Positions 44,872-54,913 are shown, counted from the first letter of the stretch. The stretch is 64,000 nucleotides of DNA from Blastomonas natatoria (GCF_003201955.1 NZ_QJJM01000010.1:103217-167216); one strand, 5' to 3'. A program made the numbers and translations. Notes: generated from the sequence alone by a model not told the origin.

Positions 44872-46269
44872 TCAATCGGTAACGAAATCGAACGGCGTGA
44901 CGCCGCGCTCGCGATCGTCGAACTTGAGGCGGATGCCGATCGGCGGCTTGGAGCGTTGCGGACAATCGCCGCGCTTGCACATCGCACAGCCGGGCCCGAT
45001 CCTTGTTGCACCTGCGGCGCTCAGGTCCATGCCGCGGGCATAGCAGAGTGTAGCGGCCTGATCGACCGGAACGCCCAGACCGATGGCGAATTCTGCGGTC
45101 GTTCCCGCCGCGCCATAACCAGCGCCCTGCACGCTGCGCGCCAGCGTCAGCCACCGGCTGGCGTCTTCCAGCTCGACAACCTGGACCTGGACCTGGCTGG
45201 GCCGTGAAAAGGCCTGGTGCAGATGCCACAGGGGGCAGGTGACTTCGGTATCGGCCAGCGGTGCGCGGCTGGCACCGCCGAAACGCTTGGACACCTGTCC
45301 TGCCCGGTCGATGCGGATCATGAAGAAACCGAGCCCGCGCTGCCCTACGCGCTGCAAGGTTGTCAGCCGGTGCGCGACATGCTCGAAGCCCGCGCCGAAG
45401 CGGCGCTGCAGCAGCAGCATGTCATAGCCCGATTGCTCGCAGGCGCGCAGGAAGCGGCCATAAGGCATCATCACGGCGGCGGCGAAATAGCTGAAGATAT
45501 GCCGCTGATAGAGCCGCTCGGCCGTCCGATCCCCGAACTGCGCCCCGGCAACCAGCGCGTTGATGTCCGCCCGATGCTCCAGCTGCCCCAGCAGATAGGC
45601 CGCCTGGAACGTGCGCGAGGCCATGTCGAGCATCTCGGAAAGCTGCAGCTGCCTGGCGTGCAGATCGAGCCGTCGCAGTCGGCCCGGCATCACGTTTTCC
45701 GGCAGAATCCGGATGGAAAGCTGGTGCTTGGTGCGAAGCCGTTCGGAAATCGCCGAGTAAAGGTCCCCGCTCTGCAACCGCAGCGCGTCGGCCAACTCCT
45801 CGGCGGCATGGTCAAGATCGGCAAAATGGTTGCGCCATCGCTCGATCTCGCCGCGCACCCGCGCCACCGGATCATCGACGGTCACGCCTGCCGCAACGCC
45901 TCCCCCTCCGCCCTGCACCCGGTCATACAGCCGGGCGAATGCCGCAGCCGTGCCGGGCGATGCTGCCAGCCAGTCCTCGATCTCGCCTGGCTCGACGCCA
46001 AGATCGGCAAAGACCGGATCAGAAAGCCGTCGCCGCATGGGACCCAGGCCACCCCCCGGTTCATCTCCTGTCAGATCACGCGGATCGACATCGAACCGCT
46101 CGGCCAGCGCCAGCATCAATCGTGCGCTGACCGGACGCAGATTGCGTTCGAGTAGGTTGAGATAGCTGGGCGAGATATCCAGCCTTTCGGCCATGGCAGC
46201 CTGGGTCAGGCCTGCATTGCGGCGCAGACGGCGCAGCGCCGGTCCGGCGTGAAGGGACGATTCGACCAT
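44872..46269 (-). CDS. Short-chain fatty acyl (ScfR/MccR/RamB)-type transcription regulator
   Basis: A 465-residue regulator: an XRE-type HTH at the start (LRRLRRNAGLTQAAMAERLDISPSYLNLLERN, residues 12-43), an IrrE-like central domain, and a C-terminal ScfR domain with the Cys cluster GPGCAMCKRGDCPQR. Members control propionyl-CoA, acetyl-CoA or glyoxylate metabolism and probably sense an acyl-CoA. The start at 46269 is chosen because the HTH begins immediately after. No target metabolic gene is adjacent, so its regulon must be elsewhere. Confidence 0.85.
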   Translation of the reverse strand: MVESSLHAGPALRRLRRNAGLTQAAMAERLDISPSYLNLLERNLRPVSARLMLALAERFDVDPRDLTGDEPGGGLGPMRRRLSDPVFADLGVEPGEIEDWLAASPGTAAAFARLYDRVQGGGGGVAAGVTVDDPVARVRGEIERWRNHFADLDHAAEELADALRLQSGDLYSAISERLRTKHQLSIRILPENVMPGRLRRLDLHARQLQLSEMLDMASRTFQAAYLLGQLEHRADINALVAGAQFGDRTAERLYQRHIFSYFAAAVMMPYGRFLRACEQSGYDMLLLQRRFGAGFEHVAHRLTTLQRVGQRGLGFFMIRIDRAGQVSKRFGGASRAPLADTEVTCPLWHLHQAFSRPSQVQVQVVELEDASRWLTLARSVQGAGYGAAGTTAEFAIGLGVPVDQAATLCYARGMDLSAAGATRIGPGCAMCKRGDCPQRSKPPIGIRLKFDDRERGVTPFDFVTD

Positions 46270-46430
46270 GGCTCTGTTTGTAATATTTGTGACAAGCTGA
46301 CAACAGATTTGGCGCTTCTGGTGGGGAAATTCGCTCAATTCTTGTCAATTTGTGCTGCCTTCATCACCCCTGGCGTCTAGAAAGAGGCCAAGCGTTGTCG
46401 GTGACGAGCTAGCAGGAGAGGATCAGGGTG

Positions 46431-46540
46431 AGCGGGGCAATCCCGCCACCCCGCCTTTCCTGACTGCCCCGACCATTGCACGAGCTTTCCTGGGGAGGAA
46501 AGACATGCCGCCGGGAGCCATGGCTGCCGGCGGCATTTTC
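46431..46540 (+). ncRNA. Candidate structured small RNA with orphan terminator
   Basis: No convincing gene lies between 46270 and 46633, yet three stems follow one another. GGGGCA/TGCCCC (46434-46470) has a C-rich loop, CTTTCC/GGAAAG (46485-46502) is next, and then a nine-base-pair stem TGCCGCCGG/CCGGCGGCA (46506-46535) with TTTTC after it. The last is a good intrinsic terminator with no upstream gene on the plus strand. A 91-codon reading frame covers the area but has no recognisable protein features. The 5' end is not defined. Confidence 0.4.
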
Positions 46541-46633
46541 ATTGGCCTCGCCCCGACCTTGCAGCGCGCACGGAATGTTAACCGGTCTCTGGCACTCGTC
46601 GAATCATCGACGCCGGAAACGAGGTAGGACGCA

Positions 46634-46954
46634 GTGCTGAAACAGGTCATGCTGGGATCGGGCGGCATCATGCTCGCTGCGGCGATCTTTGCATCTTCGG
46701 TGGACACCGGAAGCGCACCTGCTGAAGACCCTGCCCAGCCCGGCGCCCCCTTGATCGCCCCTGCACCACCGACCATGTCAGCGCCCGGCAGTCCGGTGCC
46801 CGATGTACCGCCGCCTCCGTTCGTCGATCAACCGACCGGAGATTCGCACTTCGGATCCCCGATGCTTTCCGCGCAGCCCGTGGACGAGGCGACCGCTGAA
46901 CCATTGCAGATTGCGGTCGACCCCGAACGCGAACGCACGGAACGCGACAGATGA
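46634..46954 (+). CDS. Small Pro-rich exported or anchored protein, function unknown
   Basis: A 106-residue protein starting at GTG 46634, preceded by GAGGTAGGA. The N-terminus (LGSGGIMLAAAIFASSV) is a short hydrophobic signal or anchor; the remainder is low-complexity, Pro/Ala-rich (APPTMSAPGSPVPDVPPPPF) and ends in an acidic/basic tail. It resembles no family I know. Composition suggests a periplasmic linker-like protein. It is convergent with the DUF3501 gene. Confidence 0.5.
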   Translation: MLKQVMLGSGGIMLAAAIFASSVDTGSAPAEDPAQPGAPLIAPAPPTMSAPGSPVPDVPPPPFVDQPTGDSHFGSPMLSAQPVDEATAEPLQIAVDPERERTERDR

Positions 46955-47008
46955 TTCGGCGGCCCGATCAATGGGCCACCCTGATCGCGCAGCCGCGCAG
47001 ACGCAGAA

Positions 47009-47619
47009 CTAGAGACAGGCGCGGGTCAGATAATGGCGCGTGTCGGCTCCGATCAGGGCCGCATGGCCGTAATTCGGGTGGCTGATCTGCACCATCGCGA
47101 CATTGCCGGCATCGTGCCAGGCCGCAATCGCGGCGTCATCCAGGGGAAAATGCAGGAAATGCACCGCACTGGCCTTGCCCGACGCGCTGGTGCGCTCGAC
47201 ATCCTGTTCCGGGACGGCAGCGATCTTCACATTGCCGATGGTCAGGAAGATATGCTCCTCCACGCCGCCGATCGTGCGCAGGAACGCATCGCGCCGCTCG
47301 GGATTCTCGATCTCGAACATCAGCGTTGCGGTCAGCTCGCGGCCATTGGGAACCATCGGGTTATAGGCCGCCAGCTCGTCCGCCAGTTGCTCCTCGCCGC
47401 CCTTCTCGATCCGCAGCATCTCCTGGATCTGCAGCCACATGCTGTCCCAGCTTTCGAAGGTGATCATGGCGTGCGGGCCGATCGCAAGACGCGAGAATTT
47501 CTTGGCGAGGATGCTTTCCTGGCGCTTGTCCTTGCGGATCAGCTCGTAATCGGCGAGGTCCATGATGTCCTCGCGGGTAATGGAACGGCGGTCTCTGGGC
47601 ATCGTCTTTTCCATATCCA

Positions 47620-47620
<1 letters not shown>
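47009..47620 (-). CDS. DUF3501 family protein
   Basis: A 203-residue DUF3501 protein. The family is found almost always next to a heterodisulfide-reductase-like iron-sulfur protein and rubrerythrin, as here. Conserved phrases are RSITREDIMDLADYELIRKDKR, RLAIGPHAMITFES, and WLQIQEMLRIEKGGEEQLADELAAYNP. It has no cysteine-rich site or membrane segment. The ATG at 47620 shares a base with the upstream stop (TAATG), so the two proteins are translationally coupled. Confidence 0.88.
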
Positions 47621-48963
<1,343 letters not shown>

Positions 48964-48980
48964 ATGCTCTCACCCTGAAA

Positions 48981-49114
48981 ATCCTCCCCGGCACGGGGAG
49001 GGGGACTGCGAAGCGGTGGAGGGGAAGCGTGTTCGAGCGAACGGACAATCGCCGCGTAATATCGCTGCCCCTCCGTCAGCGCTGCGCGCTGCCACCTCCC
49101 CGAAGCGGGGAGGA
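48981..49114. repeat. Hairpin-flanked intergenic repeat before rubrerythrin transcript end
   Basis: The element begins ATCCTCCCCGGCACGGGGAG and ends CCTCCCCGAAGCGGGGAGG, two hairpins in inverted arrangement about 110 bases apart. It has the form of repetitive intergenic elements common in Sphingomonadales and Caulobacterales. It separates the rubrerythrin gene from the iron-sulfur protein gene. Confidence 0.65.
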
Positions 49115-49125
49115 TTTAGGAAGTC

Positions 49126-49171
49126 AGAAAAATGGCCTGCGTTTCGTGCCGAAACACGAAGACGCAGGCCA
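49126..49171 (-). terminator. Rho-independent terminator of rubrerythrin
   Basis: On the minus strand GGCCTGCGT...ACGCAGGCC forms a long stem (49134-49170) with an inner TTCGTG/CACGAA extension, followed by ATTTTTCT. It lies about 20 bases past the stop, so rubrerythrin is mainly transcribed apart from the downstream genes. Confidence 0.85.
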
Positions 49172-49191
49172 AGTTGTCGTTCAACTGAAAA

Positions 49192-49617
49192 TCAGGCTTC
49201 GGCCAGCAGCGCGTCGAGCGTCTTCTGGAACTTGCCGGCATGGCTCTTTTCCGCCTTGGCCAGCGTTTCGAACCAGTCTGCGATCTCGTCAAAGCCTTCA
49301 TCGCGGGCGGTCTTGGCCATGCCCGGATACATGTCGGTATATTCGTGCGTCTCGCCTGCGATCGCCGACTTCAGATTGTCGGCCGTGGTGCCGATCGGTT
49401 CGCCGGTAGCAGGGTCGCCGCAAGCTTCCAGAAACTCGAGATGACCATGGGCATGGCCGGTTTCGCCTTCAGCGGTCGAGCGGAACACGGCGGCAACGTC
49501 GTTATGGCCCTCGATATCGGCCTTCTGGGCGAAATAGAGATAGCGGCGGTTGGCCTGGCTTTCGCCGGCAAACGCATCCTTGAGGCACTGCTCGGTCTTC
49601 GATCCCTTGAGTTCCAT
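49192..49617 (-). CDS. Rubrerythrin (diiron peroxidase domain only)
   Basis: A 141-residue ferritin-like diiron protein that reduces hydrogen peroxide. Iron ligands occur in the expected Glu-rich motifs: [47 protein letters not shown] and [11 protein letters not shown]. The C-terminal rubredoxin domain of classical rubrerythrins is absent, so electrons must come from another protein, possibly the nearby iron-sulfur protein. ATG 49617 is preferred because GAGAGGG lies six bases upstream; ATG 49623 would abut that site. Confidence 0.92.
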   Translation of the reverse strand: MELKGSKTEQCLKDAFAGESQANRRYLYFAQKADIEGHNDVAAVFRSTAEGETGHAHGHLEFLEACGDPATGEPIGTTADNLKSAIAGETHEYTDMYPGMAKTARDEGFDEIADWFETLAKAEKSHAGKFQKTLDALLAEA

Positions 49618-49861
49618 GGTCATCCCTCTCTTGTGAGTCCAATTTGGCTTTTCCAAAGGGTTATGCCGATGCCGCCCGACGCGCCATGTGATTTTCTTGA
49701 ATAGAATAATCGACAAAACCGATCACCCTGATTGATAATGTTTCTCAATTTCCTGCAAATCGTCTCCATTTTTGGGGAAAACGCCCGCAATCCCCGTGAC
49801 GAACGCAAAAACTGCCGTTAAACCGCCGCCACCGAAATCCAATTGGAAGGGACGTTACCTC

Positions 49862-50137
49862 ATGAACAATGCTGAACTCGCAGAGAAGATTGCCGCCGAA
49901 CACGGCGTGACCAAGGCGGATGCCCGCAAGCTGGTCGATGGCGTTTTCGCTGCCATTGCCGATGCGGCTGCTGCTGGCGAAGAAATCTCGATCAACGGCT
50001 TTGGCAAGTTCAAGGTGAAGGCCACCCCGGAACGCGAAGGTCGCAACCCGGGCACCGGCGCCACCATCACCATCAAGGCCTCCAAGAAGCTCGGCTTCAC
50101 CCCCGCAAAGGCGGTGAAGGACAAGCTGAACGGCTGA
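49862..50137 (+). CDS. HU-family DNA-binding protein
   Basis: A 91-residue histone-like nucleoid protein. MNNAELAEKIAAEHGVTKADARKLVDGVF forms the helical dimerisation part, ISINGFGKFKVKATPEREGRNP is the start of the DNA-wrapping arm (with GRNPxTG-type tip), and TIKASKKLGFTPAKAVKDKLN the end. The ATG follows GAAGGGAC. It stands alone between its own promoter and a strong terminator, as usual for an abundant protein. Confidence 0.95.
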   Translation: MNNAELAEKIAAEHGVTKADARKLVDGVFAAIADAAAAGEEISINGFGKFKVKATPEREGRNPGTGATITIKASKKLGFTPAKAVKDKLNG

Positions 50138-50163
50138 TCCGTTCCGGCCTGAGCCGAACGACA

Positions 50164-50195
50164 AAGGCCTCGCCTCCTCGGGCGGGGCCTTTTCA
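50164..50195 (+). terminator. Rho-independent terminator of HU gene
   Basis: AAGGCCTCGCC...GGGCGGGGCCTT is a GC-rich stem followed by TTTTCATTT, 27 bases past the HU stop. A second stem, GCGTTGC/GCAACGC at 50231-50254, lies in the leader of the next gene. Confidence 0.85.
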
Positions 50196-50270
50196 TTTGC
50201 CCCCCTTGCCCCCAGCATTTGGCCGCGCGAGCGTTGCAACCGCTTTGGCAACGCGATAGGGCCCTGAGCC

Positions 50271-51761
50271 GTGGGCGCATCGATCGAAATAGGTCTGGAT
50301 GAGACAGGGCAGCCTGTCGGCATCGATATCGAAGAACTGCTGGCGACCAGGCTTTTGGTCCAGGGCAATTCCGGATCGGGCAAGTCGCATCTGCTGCGCC
50401 GCCTGCTCGAAGAGAGCGCAGGGCTCGTCCAGCAGGTGATCATCGACCCCGAAGGCGATTTTGCCACGCTTTCGGACGCCTATTCGCACATCGTCATCGA
50501 CGCAGGCGACTATAACGAGCGCGAGATCGCCCGCATCGCCGCGCGCATCCGCGAACACCGCGCCTCGGTGATCCTCAACCTCGAATCGCTCGAGCTCGAA
50601 GCGCAGATGACCTGCGCCGCGACCTTCCTCAACGCAATGTTCGATGCCCCGCGCGAACATTGGTACCCGGCGCTGGTGGTGGTCGACGAGGCACAGATGT
50701 TCGCGCCTTCGGTTGCGGGCGATGTGCCCGATCCAGTGCGCCGCGCCAGCCTGTCGGCGATGACCAACCTGATGTGCCGAGGACGCAAGCGCGGGCTCGC
50801 CGGCGCAATAGCGACACAGCGCCTCGCCAAGCTTGCCAAGAACGTTGCCGCCGAGGCCAGCAACTTCCTGATGGGGCGCACGTTTCTCGACATCGACATG
50901 GCGCGCGCGGCTGACCTGCTGGGCATGGAGCGCCGACAGGCCGAGCGCATCCGCGACCTGGAGCGCGGCTGCTTTCTGGGGCTGGGTCCTGCGATCTCAC
51001 GCCGCCCGGTAACCACCCGGATCGGCGCCACCCGCACCACCAGCCGCACCGGCACGCACAAGCTGCTGCCGATGCCCGAGGCGCAGGGCGAGGATCTGCG
51101 GGACATGCTGCTCGCCGCCGGAGCAAAAAACGATGCACCGGTGCCGATGCCGCCGCCGCGCCCCGCACCGGTCGCCGCCGATGAGCTGATCGGCAGCATC
51201 GCCCCTGCTCCCCTGCCCCACCCCCACCCGATGCCGGAGCAATCCGCGATGTTTGCCGCGCGCCGGGAGGCCGAGGACGCAGCAGATGCGATCGATGCCG
51301 AGGCGGTCGTCGTCGCCGTGCTCACCGACATGCTGGCCGATGGCAGCACCGCCAGTCAGACCGAGGCTCTGCTCTATCAGGACTTTTCAGTACGCTGCCG
51401 GATGCAGCGGCTGATCCGCCCGCCGCTCGACATGGAGGGCTTCCGCCAGCGGCTGGCGCTGGCGCGCGGCGGCATTTTCGACCCCAGCGATGCTTCCTGC
51501 GCGCCGCTGCTGGAAGCCGCAACCCGGCTTCCGCAGGAAATGTACGCGCCCTTCCTGCTGATCGCCCGAGCCGCCATGGACGGCCAGCCGTGTCCCGACG
51601 ATGTTGCGCTTGGCCGCGCCTATGGCACCAGTTCGCCCGGACGCATCCGGCGGCTCATCGAATATATGGAAAAGCAGGGCGTCATCGTCGTCCGCGCCGA
51701 TTTCGGCGGGCGGCGGTCGATCGGCATTCCGGACCTGGGGCTGAGTACGGGGGCGGAGTAG
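50271..51761 (+). CDS. HerA/VirB4-like P-loop ATPase
   Basis: A 496-residue ATPase beginning at GTG 50271. Walker A GNSGSGKSH is at residues 32-40, Walker B ALVVVDEAQMF near 140, and the sensor region MCRGRKRGLAGAIATQRLAKLAK resembles HerA-type DNA translocases. The middle (about 255-340) is Pro-rich and probably a flexible linker; the C-terminal third looks helical and winged-helix-like (PGRIRRLIEYMEKQGVIVVRADFGGRRSI). No NurA nuclease gene is adjacent. Function in DNA processing is inferred. Confidence 0.8.
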   Translation: MGASIEIGLDETGQPVGIDIEELLATRLLVQGNSGSGKSHLLRRLLEESAGLVQQVIIDPEGDFATLSDAYSHIVIDAGDYNEREIARIAARIREHRASVILNLESLELEAQMTCAATFLNAMFDAPREHWYPALVVVDEAQMFAPSVAGDVPDPVRRASLSAMTNLMCRGRKRGLAGAIATQRLAKLAKNVAAEASNFLMGRTFLDIDMARAADLLGMERRQAERIRDLERGCFLGLGPAISRRPVTTRIGATRTTSRTGTHKLLPMPEAQGEDLRDMLLAAGAKNDAPVPMPPPRPAPVAADELIGSIAPAPLPHPHPMPEQSAMFAARREAEDAADAIDAEAVVVAVLTDMLADGSTASQTEALLYQDFSVRCRMQRLIRPPLDMEGFRQRLALARGGIFDPSDASCAPLLEAATRLPQEMYAPFLLIARAAMDGQPCPDDVALGRAYGTSSPGRIRRLIEYMEKQGVIVVRADFGGRRSIGIPDLGLSTGAE

Positions 51762-51780
51762 CAGTCGCTTCCCCTATTGC

Positions 51781-51864
51781 CGTCACCCCCCGCGAAGGCG
51801 GGGGTCCCGCTTCTCAATCAACAGTGCGAGATAAAGCGGTATTCCCGCTTTCGCGGGAATGACG
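51781..51864. repeat. Extragenic palindromic repeat, copy 3
   Basis: CGTCACCCCCCGCGAAGGCG on the left and TTTCGCGGGAATGACG on the right, as in the copies at 3139 and 22385, with a longer variable centre. It lies between the convergent ATPase and dihydroorotase genes. Confidence 0.85.
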
Positions 51865-51884
51865 ATGGAACTGCTAGTCTCTGA

Positions 51885-53213
51885 TCAGAACTCCGTCGCC
51901 TCGAACCGAACCGGCTCGCCGATCGCGCTGTCGGCCAGCGTATCCTCCCACATCACTTGGTTTCCGCGGATGATCGTGCCGATCGGCTTGCCGGTCAGCT
52001 CCATGCCGGTGAACGGGCTCCAGCCGCAGCGCGATTGCAGCCAGTCCTCGGTCACCGTCCAGCGCTTCTTGAGGTCAACCACGGTGAAATCGGCATCATA
52101 CCCTGCGGCGATCCGGCCCTTGCCGACCAGTCCGAAGATGCGCTGCGCGCCAGCCGAGGTGAGGTCGATCAGCCGCTGCATCGACAGCCGGCCATGGTGC
52201 ATGTGATCGAGCAGCAGCGGCAGCAGCGTCTGCACGCCGGGCATGCCGCTGGGCGTATCGGGATAGGTCTTGGACTTCTCCTCGATGGTATGCGGCGCAT
52301 GGTCGGATCCGACGACATCGGGCACACCCTGCGCCAGCCAGTGCCACAGCCCGTCGCGATGCGCGCCGCTGCGGATCGGCGGGTTCATCTGGGCATAGGT
52401 GCCAAGGCGCGGATAGGCCTCCTCCCCCGCCAGCGTCAGATGCTGCGGCGTCACCTCGCAGGTCGCGATGTCCTTGTGCTGCGCGATCAGCTCCAGCTCC
52501 GCCGGCGTGGTGATGTGCAGGATGTGGATGCGGCGCTTCGCCTCGCGCGCGAGCCTGAGGATGCGGCGCGTCGCCAGGATCGCGCTCTCGTCGTCGCGCC
52601 AGACCGGATGCGAAGAAGGGTCGCCGGTGACGCGCTCGCCCGCGCGCTCGTTCATGCGGAATTCGTCCTCGGCGTGGATCGCGACGCGGCGCTTGCCGCT
52701 CGCCAGAACGCGGGCCAATGCGCCGTCATCGGCAACCAGCAGGTCGCCGGTCGACGCGCCCATGAAGATCTTCACGCCGGCCGTGCCGGGAATGCGCTCC
52801 AGATCCTTCAGCGAATCGGCATTGGCGGCGGTCGCGCCGACATAGAAGGCATGGTCGCACCACATGCGGTGGTGTGCGCGGGCAAGCTTGTCGGCGACGC
52901 GCTCTGCGGTATCGGTATTGGGCTTGGTGTTGGGCATTTCGAACACCGCCGTCACCCCGCCCATCACGGCGGCGCGGCTGCCCGATTCGAGATCTTCCTT
53001 GTGCTCGAGCCCCGGCTCGCGGAAATGCACCTGGCTGTCGATCACGCCGGGCAGCACGTGCAGACCGGTACAGTCGATGACCTGGCCCGCATCACCGCTG
53101 ATTGCACCGATGGCGGCGATCTTGCCGGCGGTCACGCCGATGTCCGCTGCAATCGGTCCGCCGGGCAGATACACGGTGCCGTTCTTGACGATCAGGTCAT
53201 AGGTCGCTGTCAT
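51885..53213 (-). CDS. pyrC: Dihydroorotase (class I type)
   Basis: A 442-residue amidohydrolase-superfamily enzyme that closes carbamoyl-aspartate to dihydroorotate. The family opening LPGVIDSQVHFREPG, the carbamylated-lysine candidate in AGVKIFMGAST, metal histidines in HILHIT and the late DVVGSDHAPHTIEEK are all present. The first His of the usual HxH metal pair is Gln (SQVH); I recall the same change in other alphaproteobacterial homologues, so it need not mean loss of function. The start at 53213 gives MTATYDLIVKNG; longer readings extend through the antisense of the next gene. Confidence 0.87.
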   Translation of the reverse strand: MTATYDLIVKNGTVYLPGGPIAADIGVTAGKIAAIGAISGDAGQVIDCTGLHVLPGVIDSQVHFREPGLEHKEDLESGSRAAVMGGVTAVFEMPNTKPNTDTAERVADKLARAHHRMWCDHAFYVGATAANADSLKDLERIPGTAGVKIFMGASTGDLLVADDGALARVLASGKRRVAIHAEDEFRMNERAGERVTGDPSSHPVWRDDESAILATRRILRLAREAKRRIHILHITTPAELELIAQHKDIATCEVTPQHLTLAGEEAYPRLGTYAQMNPPIRSGAHRDGLWHWLAQGVPDVVGSDHAPHTIEEKSKTYPDTPSGMPGVQTLLPLLLDHMHHGRLSMQRLIDLTSAGAQRIFGLVGKGRIAAGYDADFTVVDLKKRWTVTEDWLQSRCGWSPFTGMELTGKPIGTIIRGNQVMWEDTLADSAIGEPVRFEATEF

Positions 53214-53249
53214 CGCATCTCTCCGCTTGAAACTGGCTGAGCGATACGC

Positions 53250-53999
53250 ATGTTGAGCGCCATGTCCACCCCCACGCTTCTCGCCCGTCGCGCCCTGATC
53301 CGCCTGTCGCCGACCGATCCGCAAGAGGATGTGCGCGGGTTTCTGCAGGGCCTGGTGACACAGGATACGCAGGCGATCGCCCCGGGAAATCCGCAATATT
53401 CCGGGCTTCTGAGCGCTCAGGGCAAGGCGATGTTCGACTTCCTGATGTGGGATGATGGCAGTGACGTGCTGATCGACTGCGATGGCGACGTCGCGGATGC
53501 GCTGGCCAAGCGGCTGACAATCTATCGCCTGCGCCGCAAGATTTCTATCGCGCCGGACGAGGCATTGCAGGTTCACTGGTCGGCAAACCCCGTCGACGGA
53601 GCGGCCCCCGACCCGCGGCTGGCGGCTCTGGGATGGCGCTGGCTGGCTCCGACGGGCGATACCTTTTCCGCGGATGCTGCCTGGCTGGCGCACAGGCTTG
53701 CGCTTGGCGTCCCCGAAGGTGCGGCCGAACTTGGCGACATCCTCTGGCTTGAAACAAATGCCGCCGAATTGAACGGCGTCAGCTTCACCAAGGGCTGTTA
53801 TGTCGGCCAGGAAAACACCGCGCGGATGAACTGGCGGCAGAAGGTCAACCGCCGCATCGTGGTGCTTCCCATCGACCAGACCGACGAAAAACGGCAGAAA
53901 ACCGCCTATCCCGAACTTGGCTGGACGGTCGAGCATCGCCGTGTCGAGGACCTCGACCCCGTGCGGTTACCGGGCTGGTTGCAGGCGGCACAGGCCTGA
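53250..53999 (+). CDS. YgfZ/GcvT-fold folate-binding protein
   Basis: A 249-residue protein of the YgfZ family, a tetrahydrofolate-binding factor that helps build or repair some iron-sulfur enzymes. The diagnostic motif K-G-C-Y-V-G-Q-E is present in FTKGCYVGQENTAR. The N-terminal half resembles GcvT (GFLQGLVTQDTQAIAPG, LSAQGKAMFDFLMW). ATG 53262 is an alternative start four codons later. It is divergent from dihydroorotase with a short 36-base gap. Confidence 0.88.
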   Translation: MLSAMSTPTLLARRALIRLSPTDPQEDVRGFLQGLVTQDTQAIAPGNPQYSGLLSAQGKAMFDFLMWDDGSDVLIDCDGDVADALAKRLTIYRLRRKISIAPDEALQVHWSANPVDGAAPDPRLAALGWRWLAPTGDTFSADAAWLAHRLALGVPEGAAELGDILWLETNAAELNGVSFTKGCYVGQENTARMNWRQKVNRRIVVLPIDQTDEKRQKTAYPELGWTVEHRRVEDLDPVRLPGWLQAAQA

Positions 54000-54018
54000 T
54001 TGCAACATTTGATAAAGT

Positions 54019-54034
54019 ACAAAATTTATTGTAT
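54019..54034. promoter_or_regulatory. AT-rich inverted repeat upstream of tetR gene
   Basis: TACAAAATTTATTGTA is a perfect palindrome of five-base arms around AATTTA in an otherwise GC-rich region, 39 bases before the TetR start codon. It is a candidate autoregulatory operator. Confidence 0.5.
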
Positions 54035-54072
54035 AACTGTTTTATCCTCCCAAGTCAGCAAGGCTGCATCCG

Positions 54073-54717
54073 ATGTCGCGTCCGCTCAACGATCATGAAG
54101 CCATTCGCCAGCAGTTGATGGACGCAGCCGAGGAGATGGTCCGCACGCGCGGCGCGATCAACCTCTCGCTGACCGAGGTCGCGGCGGCCTGCGGCATGTC
54201 GCAATCGAGCTTCTACCGCTATTTCTCATCGAAAGAGGCGTTTTTCGAAGCCATTGCCGGCCGCTGGTTCGAGGAACTGAACCAGATCATGGAAGATGTC
54301 GTGGCATCCGACCTTCCACCACGCGAGAAACTGTTCGAATTCGTTGCCCGCCGCGTTGCCGTCAAGCGGGCACGGTTCGAGGCCGATCCCAATCTTTTCC
54401 GCGCCAACATGGACCTGGGCGAGGAACATTGGGAGGTCATCCGCGGCTATGTCGATCTGGCAGACCATTACATGGCGGTGATCCTGGGTGAGGCGATGGC
54501 CGAGGGCTGTTTCCCCGGTTATGATCTCGACCATGTCGTCTCGCTGACCAATCTGGTGATGCAGCCCTTCTGCAATCCGTTCGTGATGATGGACATGATC
54601 CGCACGGCGACACCGGCCAATCTGCGGATCGTGGTCAACACGCTGTTCGACGGCCTGGGCGCAGCGCAGGCGATTCAGGGCGCTCAAAACGTGACGCCGC
54701 TGCGCGCCATTTCCTGA
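54073..54717 (+). CDS. TetR/AcrR-family transcription regulator
   Basis: A 214-residue regulator with an N-terminal HTH (INLSLTEVAAACGMSQSSFYRYFSSKEAFFEAIAGRWFEEL, about residues 30-70) and a helical ligand-binding domain. The longer-than-average central region and the absence of an adjacent pump or enzyme gene leave its target unknown. An AT-rich palindrome precedes it. The tRNA-Val gene follows after 91 bases. Confidence 0.88.
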   Translation: MSRPLNDHEAIRQQLMDAAEEMVRTRGAINLSLTEVAAACGMSQSSFYRYFSSKEAFFEAIAGRWFEELNQIMEDVVASDLPPREKLFEFVARRVAVKRARFEADPNLFRANMDLGEEHWEVIRGYVDLADHYMAVILGEAMAEGCFPGYDLDHVVSLTNLVMQPFCNPFVMMDMIRTATPANLRIVVNTLFDGLGAAQAIQGAQNVTPLRAIS

Positions 54718-54808
54718 TCGAGACCGCCCTTCCGCCCCTTGCCAAGCCCAGCCGCTTCTGGCAATGGAGCGCTCCGCACGGCGCCGCACTCCCGGTGATT
54801 CCGTGATC

Positions 54809-54883
54809 GGGCGCGTAGCTCAGTGGTAGAGCACACCCTTCACACGGGTGGGGTCGCAGGTTCAATCCCTGCCGCGCCCACCA
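54809..54883 (+). tRNA. tRNA-Val (anticodon CAC), likely integration site
   Basis: A complete cloverleaf of 75 bases with encoded CCA: acceptor GGGCGCG/CGCGCCC, a D-arm with GCTCAGTGGTAGAGC, anticodon stem CACCC/GGGTG with loop TTCACAC, and T-arm with GGTTCAATCC. A tyrosine integrase gene ends 123 bases downstream, pointing towards it, which is the usual layout when an element has recombined into a tRNA 3' end. A second copy of the 3' end was not found in the window. Confidence 0.95.
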
Positions 54884-54913
54884 TAAATCCCTTTGAAATA
54901 TAGGGAATTTATG
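54883..54913. other. Inverted repeat just beyond the tRNA-Val gene
   Basis: ATAAATCCCT and AGGGAATTTAT form an imperfect stem around TTGAAATAT, beginning at the last base of the CCA end. It could be the tRNA terminator or an integrase arm-binding site at the element boundary. Confidence 0.45.

Noticed and set aside
46352..46627. 91-codon reading frame divergent from the ScfR-type regulator
   Set aside because: It spans an intrinsic terminator and several stems and has no signal, domain or ribosome-binding site; a small RNA is the better explanation.
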